Source of the DNA: Methylococcus sp. EFPC2
GTDB taxonomy: Bacteria; Pseudomonadota; Gammaproteobacteria; Methylococcales; Methylococcaceae
Reading direction: 5' to 3'
Length of the DNA stretch: 64,000 nt
NCBI RefSeq assembly: GCF_016925495.1
Contig: NZ_CP070491.1
Location: forward strand, 310,001 to 374,000
In this document: one piece after another, positions 1-8,327 of the stretch
Layout of the letters: each line of letters starts with the position of its first letter
Numbering within the stretch: position 1 is the stretch's first letter
Notes under the pieces: generated by a model
What the model was told of the DNA's origin: nothing
Seen by the model: only the letters and a program-made list of their open reading frames with translations
Database searches by the model: none
Translations under genes and position numbers: made by a program

Positions 1-162
1 TCCGTCGATCGCCATCTGCGATATCGGCGAGACTCCGTTACTCTACGAAACACCGTCAAAAAAGCTGCCGTTGCGAAACCCAATCCAACGGTTGCGCATA
101 AAAATACTTCATCAAGACAATGGCTTGCGTATAGACGGCCCATTGGCACCGGAGTTGCGCTT

Positions 163-714
163 TTGAGCGCGTACGTTGGCGCGCGCAATCCTGACTGGAT
201 GGCTGCCTTGCCGGACGAGCGCCGTTTGTCCGGGCTGTCGGTGCCCGCGACGCATGACAGCATGGCGCTTTACGGGGGCGATTTGGCGCAGACCCAGTCG
301 ATGAGCCTGATGACGCAGCTGATGGCCGGCATCCGGGGGATCGATATCCGCTGCCAGCACATGAACAATTCCTGCCTGATTTTCCATGGACCGATATATC
401 AGCGGGTATCGCTCAGCCAGGTGCTGATTACGCTGAAGACCTTCTTGGTCCAGCATCCGAAGTAAACGGTCTACATGTCGATGCAGGAGGAAAGGACCCT
501 GCCGTCGGTCAACAACACGCGTCTGCTGGAAAACACGTTCGATGACTATAAGAAAAGATTTCCCGGCCTGTTCTGGGAATACAGCGGCGACAACCCGACC
601 TTCGGTCCGGCGGTCGGGCTTAACCCGGGACCGTATCCCCGTCTGGGCTTCGTACAGTCGGATTTTCCCGGCAAGGCATTGATCGACCTCGTGATCGGCT
701 TCAACCAGCCGTGA
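163..714 (+). pseudogene. Decayed phosphatidylinositol-specific phospholipase C (PI-PLC X domain)
   Basis: The first part carries both hallmark histidine motifs of bacterial PI-PLC: VPATHDSM near the start, and IFHGPIY after RGIDIR. The frame is then broken by a TAA at 463-465, exactly where the family has Glu in the motif (H/N)PSETV. The protein continues in the same frame after the stop with TVYMSMQEE. The C-terminal end (RLGFVQSDFPGKALID) matches the family's usual tail, but roughly 80-100 residues expected between FPGLFWEYSG and that tail are missing. So there is one nonsense change plus an internal deletion. The frame is open from base 1, so a true start may lie to the left. A second frame is also open from base 2 to 166 and could be the end of another gene. 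A functional read-through product is unlikely given the deletion. Confidence 0.75.
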
Positions 715-1064
715 GCCCCGGTTGGCATGCCGCAACCACCGCCAAATTCTCCCGGCCTGTCTCCGCCCGGGTCGGGAGTAAATGCGGGAAGCCATCCGCC
801 AGCCGGAGTGGATGCCCCGTGTAATCCCTGCCGCCTAAGCAATCATGATCGGTCGACCGGAACGGCCTCTACGCCGTCCCGGCAGCGGCTTGCATTCCTG
901 CCCCTGTCGTCAACGCCCGTCACGTGAACACCGCCTCCTTTCTGAAAGAGCGGATTTCGGCCAAAGTTGCCCCCGGGTACGTGGCCTGATGCGGCAGAAT
1001 TTGAGTTTCAATGAGACACTCAGATATGTCTGGGAAACCCGGGGCTCAGCCATCAACCCGAGTA
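715..1064. other. Intergenic region, no gene recognised
   Basis: About 350 bases between the phospholipase relic and the hsdR promoter. Only short overlapping open frames without recognisable domains occur. No transposase, RNA gene or convincing terminator was seen. Confidence 0.5.
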
Positions 1065-1093
1065 TTGGCCGTCTCGTCGTGTACTGCTAGACT
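1065..1093 (+). promoter_or_regulatory. Candidate promoter of hsdR
   Basis: TTGGCC (1065-1070) and TAGACT (1088-1093) are separated by 17 bases and lie 45 bases before the hsdR ATG. Both hexamers are imperfect sigma-70 matches. There is no strong ribosome binding site directly before the ATG. This is a weak prediction from spacing and similarity only. Confidence 0.3.
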
Positions 1094-1137
1094 CCGCCGC
1101 CTACAAGATTGCAACTAGCAAGTCTCGGACCAGTGAA

Positions 1138-4122
1138 ATGACAACCACGGAAAGCCAGATCGAGCTGGATCTGATCGCCAAGCTGGGCGACCTCAAATAT
1201 ACCTACCGCCCCGACATCCGAGACCGCGCCGCGCTGGAGGCCAACTTCCGCGAAAAGTTCGAGGCGCTTAACCGCGTCAAGCTCACCGACAGCGAATTCC
1301 AGCGCCTGCTCGACGGCGTGATCACGCCGGATGTCTACAACGCCGCCCAAACGCTACGCAACATCAATGCCTTCGAGCGCGACGACGGCACGCCGCTCAA
1401 CTACACGCTGGTCAACATCAAGGATTGGTGCAAGAACCACTTTGAAGTCGTCAACCAGCTACGCATCAACACCGACAACAGCCACCACCGCTATGACGTG
1501 ATGCTGCTCATCAACGGCGTGCCGGTGGTGCAGATCGAACTGAAAACCCTGGCCGTCAGCCCGCGCCGGGCCATGCAGCAGATCGTCGATTACAAGACCG
1601 ACCCCGGCAACGGTTACGGCAAGACCCTGCTTTGTTTCATCCAGCTCTTCATCGTCAGCAACCGCGCGGATACCTGGTACTTCGCCAATAACAACGCCCG
1701 CCATTTCAGCTTCAACGCCGACGAGCGCTTCCTGCCCGTCTACCAGTTCGCCGGCGAGGACAACAAGAAGATCACCCACCTGGATGCCTTCGCCGACAAG
1801 TTCCTCGCCAAATGCACCCTGGGCCATATGGTCAGCCGCTACATGGTGCTGGTGGCCAGCGAGCAAAAGCTGCTGATGATGCGGCCGTACCAGATCTATG
1901 CCGTGCAGCACATCGTGGACTGCATCCACCAGCACTGCGGCAACGGCTACATCTGGCACACCACAGGTTCAGGAAAAACGCTGACCTCGTTCAAGGCCTC
2001 CACCCTGCTCAAGGACAACCCGGACATCGACAAATGCCTGTTCGTGGTGGACCGCAAGGACCTGGATCGCCAGACGCGCGAGGAATTCAACCGCTTCCAG
2101 GAAAACTGCGTCGAAGAAAACACCAACACCGAAACCCTGGTGCGCCGCCTGCTTTCCGACGACTACGCCGACAAGGTCATCGTCACCACCATCCAGAAGC
2201 TGGGCTTGGCGCTCGATGACAGTAACGGCGGCGGCAACAAGCGCAACTACAAGGAACGCCTGGAGCCGCTGCGCAAGCAGCGCATGGTGTTCATCTTCGA
2301 CGAATGCCACCGCTCGCAATTCGGCGATAACCACAAGGCCATCAAGGCGTTCTTCCCCAACGCCCAGCTGTTCGGCTTTACCGGCACACCCATCTTCGAG
2401 CAGAACGCCAGCTATCAGCAGATCGAAGGTCAGCAGGCCAGCTACCGCACTACCGACGACCTGTTCCAGCGCTGTCTGCACCAGTACACCATCACCCACG
2501 CCATCGAAGACCGCAACGTCCTGCGCTTCCATGTCGATTACTACAAGCCCGAAGGCAAGCAGCAGCCCAAGCCCGGCGAGGCCCTCGCCAAGCGCAAGGT
2601 GATCGAGGCCATCCTGGCCAAGCATGACGCCGCCACCGCCGACCGCAAATTCAACGCCGTGCTGGCCACCGCCAGCATCAACGACGCCATCGAGTACCAC
2701 GGCCTGTTCCAGACCGTGCAGGATGAAATGCGGGCACGGAACCCGGACTTCGCGCCGCTCAATATCGCCTGCGTCTTCTCCCCACCCGCCGAAGGCAATA
2801 AGGACGTGCAGCAGATACAGGAAGACCTGCCGCAGGAAAAGGCGGACAACCAGCAGGACCCGGAAGGCAAGAAGGCGGCACTGACCCGCGTCATCGCCGA
2901 CTACAACACCCGCTACGGCACCAACCACCGCATCGCCGAGTTCGACCTCTACTACCAGGACGTGCAAAAGCGCATCAAGGATCAGCAGTATCCCAACGCC
3001 GACCTGCCGCACACACAGAAGATCGACATCACCATCGTCGTGGACATGCTGCTCACCGGCTTCGACTCCAAGTACCTCAACACCCTGTACGTGGACAAGA
3101 ACCTCAAGCACCACGGCCTGATCCAGGCCTTCTCGCGCACCAACCGCGTGCTCAACGACAGCAAGCCCTACGGCAACGTGCTCGACTTCCGCCAGCAGCA
3201 GAAGGGCGTGGATGAAGCCATCGCGCTCTTCTCCGGCGAGAAGATAGCCAACGCGCGCGAAATCTGGCTGGTGGAGCCGGCCGCCGAAGTGCTGCGCAAA
3301 TACGAGGCCGCCGTCGCGGGTATGGAACGCTTCATGGAGAAGAAGAACCTGGTCTGCGAACCCGAGGAGGTTTACAACCTCAAGGGCGACACGGCGCGCA
3401 TCGAATTCGTCAACCGCTTCAAGGAAGTGCAGCGCCTCAAGACCCAACTCGACCAATACACCGACCTCGAACCGGAGCAGAAGGCGCGGATGGAAGCCAT
3501 CCTGCCGCAGGACCAGTTGCAGAGCTTCCGCAGCACCTATCTGGAAACCGCCAAGCGCCTGAAAGAGCAGCAGGCGAAAGAAGGCGAGCAGGCGCCGCCA
3601 GCGGTGCAGCAGCTCGATTTCGAATTCGTGCTGTTCGCCTCCAGCCTCATCGATTACGACTACATCATGGGCCTGATCGCCCGGATGACGGCGCAGAAGC
3701 CCGGCAGGACCACGATGAACCGCGAGCAGCTGATCGGCCTCATCCAGGCCGACGCCAAATTCATCGACGAACGCGAGGACATTGCCGAATACATCCGCAG
3801 CCTGCCGCTGGGCGAGAAACTGGAAGAAAAGGAAATCTGCGCCGGTTACGAGCGCTTCAAGGCCGAGAAGAAAGCGCGCGAACTCACCGGCATTGCCGCC
3901 AAGCACGGGCTGGACGCCGCCGCGTTGCAAGCCTTTGTGGACGAGGTGCTCCGCCGCCGCATCTTCGACGGTGAACGCCTGAGCGACCTCATGGCCCCGC
4001 TGGGGCTGGGCTGGAAGGCACGCACCCAAGCGGAACTGGCGCTGGTGGACGACCTCACGCCGCTGCTGCACAAGTTGGCGCAGGGGCGCGAGATTTCGGG
4101 GTTGAGTGCGTATGAGCAGTAA
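1138..4122 (+). CDS. hsdR: Type I restriction enzyme, R subunit
   Basis: This is the motor and nuclease subunit of a type I restriction-modification complex: it translocates DNA using ATP and cleaves unmodified DNA. At 994 aa it has the usual family length. The N-terminal PD-(D/E)xK nuclease core is visible as D120 and the E134-L-K136 motif in VVQIELK. The superfamily 2 helicase follows, with Walker A GSGKT at 277-281 and motif II DECH starting at D388. The later helicase domain holds VDMLLTGFDSK and a QAFSRTNR motif VI. The C-terminal part is charged and helical, as expected for the segment that docks to the methyltransferase. The gene overlaps the start of hsdS. All key motifs are intact, so the subunit looks functional. 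Confidence 0.96.
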   Translation: MTTTESQIELDLIAKLGDLKYTYRPDIRDRAALEANFREKFEALNRVKLTDSEFQRLLDGVITPDVYNAAQTLRNINAFERDDGTPLNYTLVNIKDWCKNHFEVVNQLRINTDNSHHRYDVMLLINGVPVVQIELKTLAVSPRRAMQQIVDYKTDPGNGYGKTLLCFIQLFIVSNRADTWYFANNNARHFSFNADERFLPVYQFAGEDNKKITHLDAFADKFLAKCTLGHMVSRYMVLVASEQKLLMMRPYQIYAVQHIVDCIHQHCGNGYIWHTTGSGKTLTSFKASTLLKDNPDIDKCLFVVDRKDLDRQTREEFNRFQENCVEENTNTETLVRRLLSDDYADKVIVTTIQKLGLALDDSNGGGNKRNYKERLEPLRKQRMVFIFDECHRSQFGDNHKAIKAFFPNAQLFGFTGTPIFEQNASYQQIEGQQASYRTTDDLFQRCLHQYTITHAIEDRNVLRFHVDYYKPEGKQQPKPGEALAKRKVIEAILAKHDAATADRKFNAVLATASINDAIEYHGLFQTVQDEMRARNPDFAPLNIACVFSPPAEGNKDVQQIQEDLPQEKADNQQDPEGKKAALTRVIADYNTRYGTNHRIAEFDLYYQDVQKRIKDQQYPNADLPHTQKIDITIVVDMLLTGFDSKYLNTLYVDKNLKHHGLIQAFSRTNRVLNDSKPYGNVLDFRQQQKGVDEAIALFSGEKIANAREIWLVEPAAEVLRKYEAAVAGMERFMEKKNLVCEPEEVYNLKGDTARIEFVNRFKEVQRLKTQLDQYTDLEPEQKARMEAILPQDQLQSFRSTYLETAKRLKEQQAKEGEQAPPAVQQLDFEFVLFASSLIDYDYIMGLIARMTAQKPGRTTMNREQLIGLIQADAKFIDEREDIAEYIRSLPLGEKLEEKEICAGYERFKAEKKARELTGIAAKHGLDAAALQAFVDEVLRRRIFDGERLSDLMAPLGLGWKARTQAELALVDDLTPLLHKLAQGREISGLSAYEQ

Positions 4123-5440
4123 GGACACGGGCGCGATGGGAGAAGAGAGCAAGAAAAAGTCGGCGCTGGTGCCACGGCTGCGGTTTCCGGAGTTTCGGAA
4201 TGCGGAGGGATGGACGGGTGAAAAGCTCGGTTCAAAAACCAAAAAAGTCGGAAGCGGCATCACGCCGACAGGTGGCGAGAAGAATTACAAACAGTCAGGT
4301 CGTCCCTTCGTTCGCAGTCAAAACATTGGCTGGGGAGAATTGCTTTTGGACGATGTCGCCTTCATTGACGAAGAAACTCACAGCTCATTTAGCTCAACGC
4401 AGATCGACGTCTCTGATGTGCTCCTCAACATCACTGGTGCGTCAATTGGAAGGAGTGCGGTTGCTGATGCAAGAATTGAGGGAGGCAACGTCAACCAGCA
4501 CGTTTGCATTATTCGTGTCAAACCTGACGAATTGAGCCCCTATTTTCTTAACCAGTATCTAATCTCCCACGATGGGCAGAAACAGATCGACAGCTTCCAA
4601 GCTGGCGGCAATCGGCAAGGGCTCAACTTTGAGCAGATCAGGTCATTCCTGATTCCGCTTCCTGCCGTCTTCATCGAACAACAAAAGATCGCCGACTGCC
4701 TGTCTTCCCTCGACAACCTAATCACGGCGGAAACCCAAAAACTGAACGCCATCAAGGCCCACAAGAAGGGCCTGATGCAGCAGCTTTTCCCCCGCGAAGG
4801 CGAAACCGTGCCTCGGCTACGATTTCCGGAGTTTCGGGATGCGGGGAAATGGAACAACGCTATCTTGGGCGGCTTATCCGAAGTCGTTCGAGGCGGTTCA
4901 CCACGCCCAATTGATGGCTTTATCACCATGGCTGCGGACGGACTCAACTGGCTCAAGATTGGTGATGTGGATAAAGAAGCAAAATACGTCACTCGAACCG
5001 CTGAGAAAGTCCGACCTGAAGCACTTAACAAGACCAGAGTCGTCAAACCTGGAGACTTGATTCTCTCAAACTCAATGAGTTTCGGACGACCCTACATTCT
5101 TCAGATTGAAACGTGCATTCATGACGGTTGGATCGCCATTACGGACATCACCAAGAAAGCGGACAGAGATTTCATTTTTTATTCAATCGCGACACCCAAC
5201 AGCCAAAGTTACTTTGTCAATAACGCCGCTGGGAGTGGAGTTCAGAACCTCAACGCAGACATTATCAAAGCTCTCCCGGTCAGTTTTCCATCGGAAGCCG
5301 AACAACAAAGAATCGCCAACTGTCTGTCGTCCCTCGACGACCTGATCACCACCCACAGCCAAAAGATCGATGCCCTCAAGACTCACAAGCAGGGCCTGAT
5401 GCAGCAGTTGTTCCCGGTGCTGGACGAGGCGCAGGCATGA
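4112..5440 (+). CDS. hsdS: Type I restriction-modification specificity subunit
   Basis: This is the DNA-recognition subunit shared by methylation and cleavage. It has the classic two-fold layout: PRLRFPEFR begins each half (near the N-terminus and around 4805-4835), and each half holds a target recognition domain followed by a conserved helix. The two helices are nearly identical in pattern (LSSLDNLIT...KAHKKGLMQQLFP and LSSLDDLIT...KTHKQGLMQQLFP) and should form the antiparallel coiled coil that spaces the half-sites. The recognition domains are clearly more AT-rich than the flanking genes, which is usual for exchangeable specificity modules. The ATG at 4112 is chosen because it overlaps the hsdR stop; a GTG at 4106 and an ATG at 4136 are alternatives. 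Confidence 0.93.
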   Translation: MSSKDTGAMGEESKKKSALVPRLRFPEFRNAEGWTGEKLGSKTKKVGSGITPTGGEKNYKQSGRPFVRSQNIGWGELLLDDVAFIDEETHSSFSSTQIDVSDVLLNITGASIGRSAVADARIEGGNVNQHVCIIRVKPDELSPYFLNQYLISHDGQKQIDSFQAGGNRQGLNFEQIRSFLIPLPAVFIEQQKIADCLSSLDNLITAETQKLNAIKAHKKGLMQQLFPREGETVPRLRFPEFRDAGKWNNAILGGLSEVVRGGSPRPIDGFITMAADGLNWLKIGDVDKEAKYVTRTAEKVRPEALNKTRVVKPGDLILSNSMSFGRPYILQIETCIHDGWIAITDITKKADRDFIFYSIATPNSQSYFVNNAAGSGVQNLNADIIKALPVSFPSEAEQQRIANCLSSLDDLITTHSQKIDALKTHKQGLMQQLFPVLDEAQA

Positions 5441-6591
5441 AGCCGGGCCAGCCCTTCACCGACTTGCCCGCGCTGGCCGCCCATTTGCGCGGCGAACTGG
5501 AGAACAAGAAGACCGTCCTGCTCTATGCCTACAATGGCACCGGCAAGACGCGGCTGTCGATGGCCTTCAAGGATGCGGGCAAGAAAACGATCAAACGCCC
5601 TCTTTCAGTCGGTGATCATGCGGGGCAAACGCTGACGATCACCGAGACCGTAGGCGACACGCTCTACTTCAACGCCTTCACCGAAGACCTGTTCCACTGG
5701 GACAACGACCTGGACGGCGACAGCGACCGCAGGCTTACGCTCAATGCGGCCTCGCGTTTCTTCGCCGGCCTGGCCGAGCTGGAGATGGACAACCGCATCC
5801 GCCCGCTGCTGCAACGCTATGCGGATTTCGATTTCCGCATCGACACGCAGGAATGGGCGGTGCGTTTCTCGCGCACGGTGGACGGGGAGGTCATCGACAA
5901 CATCAAGGTATCGCGCGGCGAGGAAAACATCTTTGTCTGGTGCTTCTTCCTGGCCATCGTGCAATTGGCGCTGGACGGTGCCGAGGCTTATCGGTGGGTG
6001 AAGTACGTCTACATCGACGACCCGATTTCCTCGCTGGATGAACACAACGCCATTGCCGTGGCCAACCATCTTGCGCAACTGCTCAAGCGGCCGGACAGCA
6101 AGCTCAAGACCGTGATCTCGACGCACCACACCTTGTTCTTCAATGTGCTGTGCAACGAGTTGGGCAAGGCCCGCAAGTATTTCGTCAACAAGAACTCGAC
6201 CAGCACTGGCTACGTCCTGCGGGAGGAAACGGGCGACACGCCGTTCTTCCACCACGTCGCCGCCCTGGCCGAGTTGTATCAGGCGGCCCAGGAAGACCGG
6301 CTATTCACCCACCACTTCAACATGCTGCGCACCATTCTGGAAAAGACGGCGAGCTTTCACGGCCACAAGAATTTCTCGGTCTGCATCAAGCAGGACGACG
6401 ATGATCCGGACGGCATCCTGCACACCCGCCTGATCAACATCCTGAGCCACGGCAACTATTCATTGTTCGAGCCCCAGCAGATGCTGGACGAGAACAAGGG
6501 CTACTTCCGGAAGATTCTCCACGACTTCCTGAATCGCTACCCCTTCAATCCGGAACTGTTTCCTGCGGCACATGAGGAGACATCCGCATGA
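5437..6591 (+). CDS. PrrC-like AAA_13 ATPase, candidate anticodon nuclease
   Basis: This 384-aa protein starts in an ATGA overlap with hsdS, so it belongs to the restriction operon. It is an ABC-type P-loop ATPase: Walker A YNGTGKT (32-38), a signature-like VSRGEE (158-163), Walker B VYIDDPISSLD (191-201) and an H-loop STHH (228-231). PrrC, the type I RM-linked anticodon nuclease of about 396 aa, has the same length and a C-terminal Arg-x3-Glu...His active site (R320, E324, H356 in E. coli PrrC). Here R298-x3-E302 and H338 in ILSHGN occupy comparable places. That makes a tRNA-cleaving guard, held silent by the intact RM complex, the leading hypothesis. The alternative is a related AAA_13 ATPase without nuclease activity, because RxxxE and SHG patterns also occur more widely in that family. 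Confidence 0.65.
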   Translation: MKPGQPFTDLPALAAHLRGELENKKTVLLYAYNGTGKTRLSMAFKDAGKKTIKRPLSVGDHAGQTLTITETVGDTLYFNAFTEDLFHWDNDLDGDSDRRLTLNAASRFFAGLAELEMDNRIRPLLQRYADFDFRIDTQEWAVRFSRTVDGEVIDNIKVSRGEENIFVWCFFLAIVQLALDGAEAYRWVKYVYIDDPISSLDEHNAIAVANHLAQLLKRPDSKLKTVISTHHTLFFNVLCNELGKARKYFVNKNSTSTGYVLREETGDTPFFHHVAALAELYQAAQEDRLFTHHFNMLRTILEKTASFHGHKNFSVCIKQDDDDPDGILHTRLINILSHGNYSLFEPQQMLDENKGYFRKILHDFLNRYPFNPELFPAAHEETSA

Positions 6592-6928
6592 CGGAAGTCG
6601 TTCTTTACATCGACGAAGAGGAAATTTCAGTTAGCAACTGTTGGTTGACAACTGCCGCCGATGGCCAGAATTATCGGCGCGCACGATCCGGCATGCTGGC
6701 CATCGCGCCGCTTCCCATTCTCTATACAGTGTGCAGAGAATGGCCTTTGCCTAAGTTGCATGGCAACTGTCAAGGAATGCTTGACAGTTCAAGTCACAAA
6801 CCGTGGAGCGGAAAACGCTGTGCCAGCAGTCGATTTGCTACACAGCGTGTAGCAAATTCCATCGTTGTTACCCGTCAAGTAACCACCGGGAAATCCTCGC
6901 TGGTTCGGGCTGGTGAGAGAGTCACGTC
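6592..6928 (+). repeat. Cluster of consecutive short inverted repeats
   Basis: This gene-poor stretch lies between the PrrC-like gene and the yhcG relic. It holds back-to-back palindromes with unrelated arms: GATGGCCAG 6660-6668/6696-6704; CCATTCTCT 6715-6723/6735-6743; AGTTGC 6754-6759/6763-6768; AACTGTCAAG 6765-6774/6780-6789 (perfect, 5-nt loop); ATTTGCTACAC 6833-6843/6847-6857 (perfect, 3-nt loop); GTTAC 6867-6871/6879-6883. An open frame (6588-6932) runs across them and starts in an ATGA overlap with the upstream gene. After about 20 residues it has no recognisable protein character, so it may be a truncated gene or chance. The arms could form RNA hairpins or bind dimeric regulators. Confidence 0.6.
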
Positions 6929-8327
6929 ATGACGAAGAAGAACCAAAAACAACAGGTGGATATCGAGAATGCCACGCCGGCCAATCCCGCCGAGGGGTTG
7001 GCGCCTCTGCTCGGCACCCTGCGTCAGCTCATTGCCGATTCGCGCCAGCAGGTGTTGCGGGCGGCGGATGTGGTGCAGGTGCAAACCTATTGGCACGTTG
7101 GGCGGCACATTGTGGAGTTCGAGCAAGGCGGCACGCAGCGGGCAAGCTATGGGCAGCGCTGGAAAACAAAGGTCAGCCGCGCAGCGGGTAGACCGGGATG
7201 TTTTCCATGCCCCCCAGAAGGCCCAGGGCCGGGCGGGGCACCGCAGGGCGCAGGCTTTATTGCGTCCGTAGGTGACCTGCAAGGCATCCCGAACAGGCCG
7301 TAGAGTCATCTCGGAGCGATGCGGAGGCGACGGCTCTAAGGTCGCTGGAGCGAGTCGACGGGGGACGGCTGGGGCGCCGAAGGCAATAACCGTCCCGCAA
7401 GTGCGGCCGTGCGGCGTAGGGAACGCCGTTAGGCACAGCACGTCGTGGGACACGCTGCGGCTGCTTGCGCAGTTGGGGCAGTTGCTGTCGGCGGAGTTTG
7501 GGCGGGGGTTTGAGGAGCGCAACCTGCGCAATATGCGCGCCTTTTACGCCATGTTCCCGAATTGGAACGCACTGCGTTCCGAATTGAGCTGGACGCACTA
7601 CCGCCTGCTGCTGCGGGTGGATAACGCAGAGGCCCGCCAGTGGTATGTGCAGGAGGCCGTCGCCCAAAACTGGAGTACGCGGGCGCTGGAGCGGCAGATC
7701 GGCAGCCTGTATTACGAGCGGCTGTTGTTGAGCCAGGACAAGGCGGCCGTGAGCGCGGAAGCGCAGGCAAATCTTGGCGCACTGGAGCAATCGCCGCGCG
7801 CCTTTGTACGCGATCCGGTGATGCTGGAATTTCTGGGGCTGCCTGGTACCGGCCGCCTGCTCGAAGCCACGCTGGAAACGGCCTTGATGGACAAGCTGCA
7901 GCAATTCCTGATGGAGCTTGGCAAAGGCTTTGCCTTTGTCGCCCGGCAGCAGCGCATCAGCACCGAAACGCAGGATTTCTACATCGACCTGGTGTTTTAC
8001 AACTACCTGCTGAAGTGCTTTGTGCTGATCGACCTGAAAACCGGCCCGCTCACGCACCAGGACGTGGGGCAGATGGACATGTATGTGCGCATGTACGACG
8101 ACCTGCGCCGTGGCGAGGGCGACAACCCGACGGTGGGCATTCTGCTGTGCGGCAGCAAGGATCAGTCGGTGGTGCGTTATTCCGTACTCAACGGCAGCGA
8201 ACAACTCTTCGCCAGCAAATACCGTCTGGTGTTGCCCAGTGAGGAAGAGCTGCGGCAGGAACTGCAGCGTGACCGCGAAGCCCTCGAAAATCAAAAAGAC
8301 CTTCGTGACGAAAACGAAACCCCATGA
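6929..8327 (+). pseudogene. yhcG: Disrupted YhcG/DUF1016 PD-(D/E)xK nuclease
   Basis: YhcG-family proteins have an N-terminal DUF1016 domain and a C-terminal PD-(D/E)xK nuclease and are often found in restriction islands. The N-terminal piece (6929-7156) carries the family motif YWHVGRHIVEFEQGG followed by ASYGQ. The rest resumes near 7450 in another frame with LLAQLGQLLSAEFGRGF and runs to a TGA that overlaps the hsdM ATG. Between them lie about 296 unrelated bases with in-frame stops. The C-terminal nuclease core looks intact (YIDLVFYN, VLIDLKTG). Removing the insert leaves a one-base phase problem, so there is at least one further indel. A shortened nuclease could still be made from an internal start such as one near 7272. 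Confidence 0.8.
7157..7457. mobile_element. About 296-bp structured insertion in yhcG, MITE-like
   Basis: This segment interrupts the conserved DUF1016 domain. Direct repeats CGCTG occur at 7157-7161 and 7453-7457 and could be a target duplication, but no clear terminal inverted repeats were found. Internal self-complementary parts include GGGACGG pairing with CCGTCCC, CCGCA/TGCGG, and GTGC-GGCGT pairing with ACGCC...GCAC around 7409-7436. On the minus strand it contains an open end reading MENIPVYPLRG before a stop. It has no transposase, so it would have to be non-autonomous. Its origin is unknown to me. Confidence 0.45.

Noticed and set aside
1969-4263. 764-codon open frame antisense to hsdR
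   Set aside because: It mirrors the codon pattern of a strongly supported hsdR gene in GC-rich DNA and its translation is low-complexity Leu/Val/Ala-rich without motifs.
6588-6932. 114-codon frame after the PrrC-like gene as a real gene
   Set aside because: It starts in an ATGA overlap, which is attractive, but beyond the first ~20 codons it only translates the palindromes and has no protein-like pattern. Kept as part of the hairpin cluster description.
7157-7457. Group I or II intron in yhcG
   Set aside because: The insert is about 296 bp, lacks the group II domain V pattern and GUGYG start, and its removal does not restore the frame.
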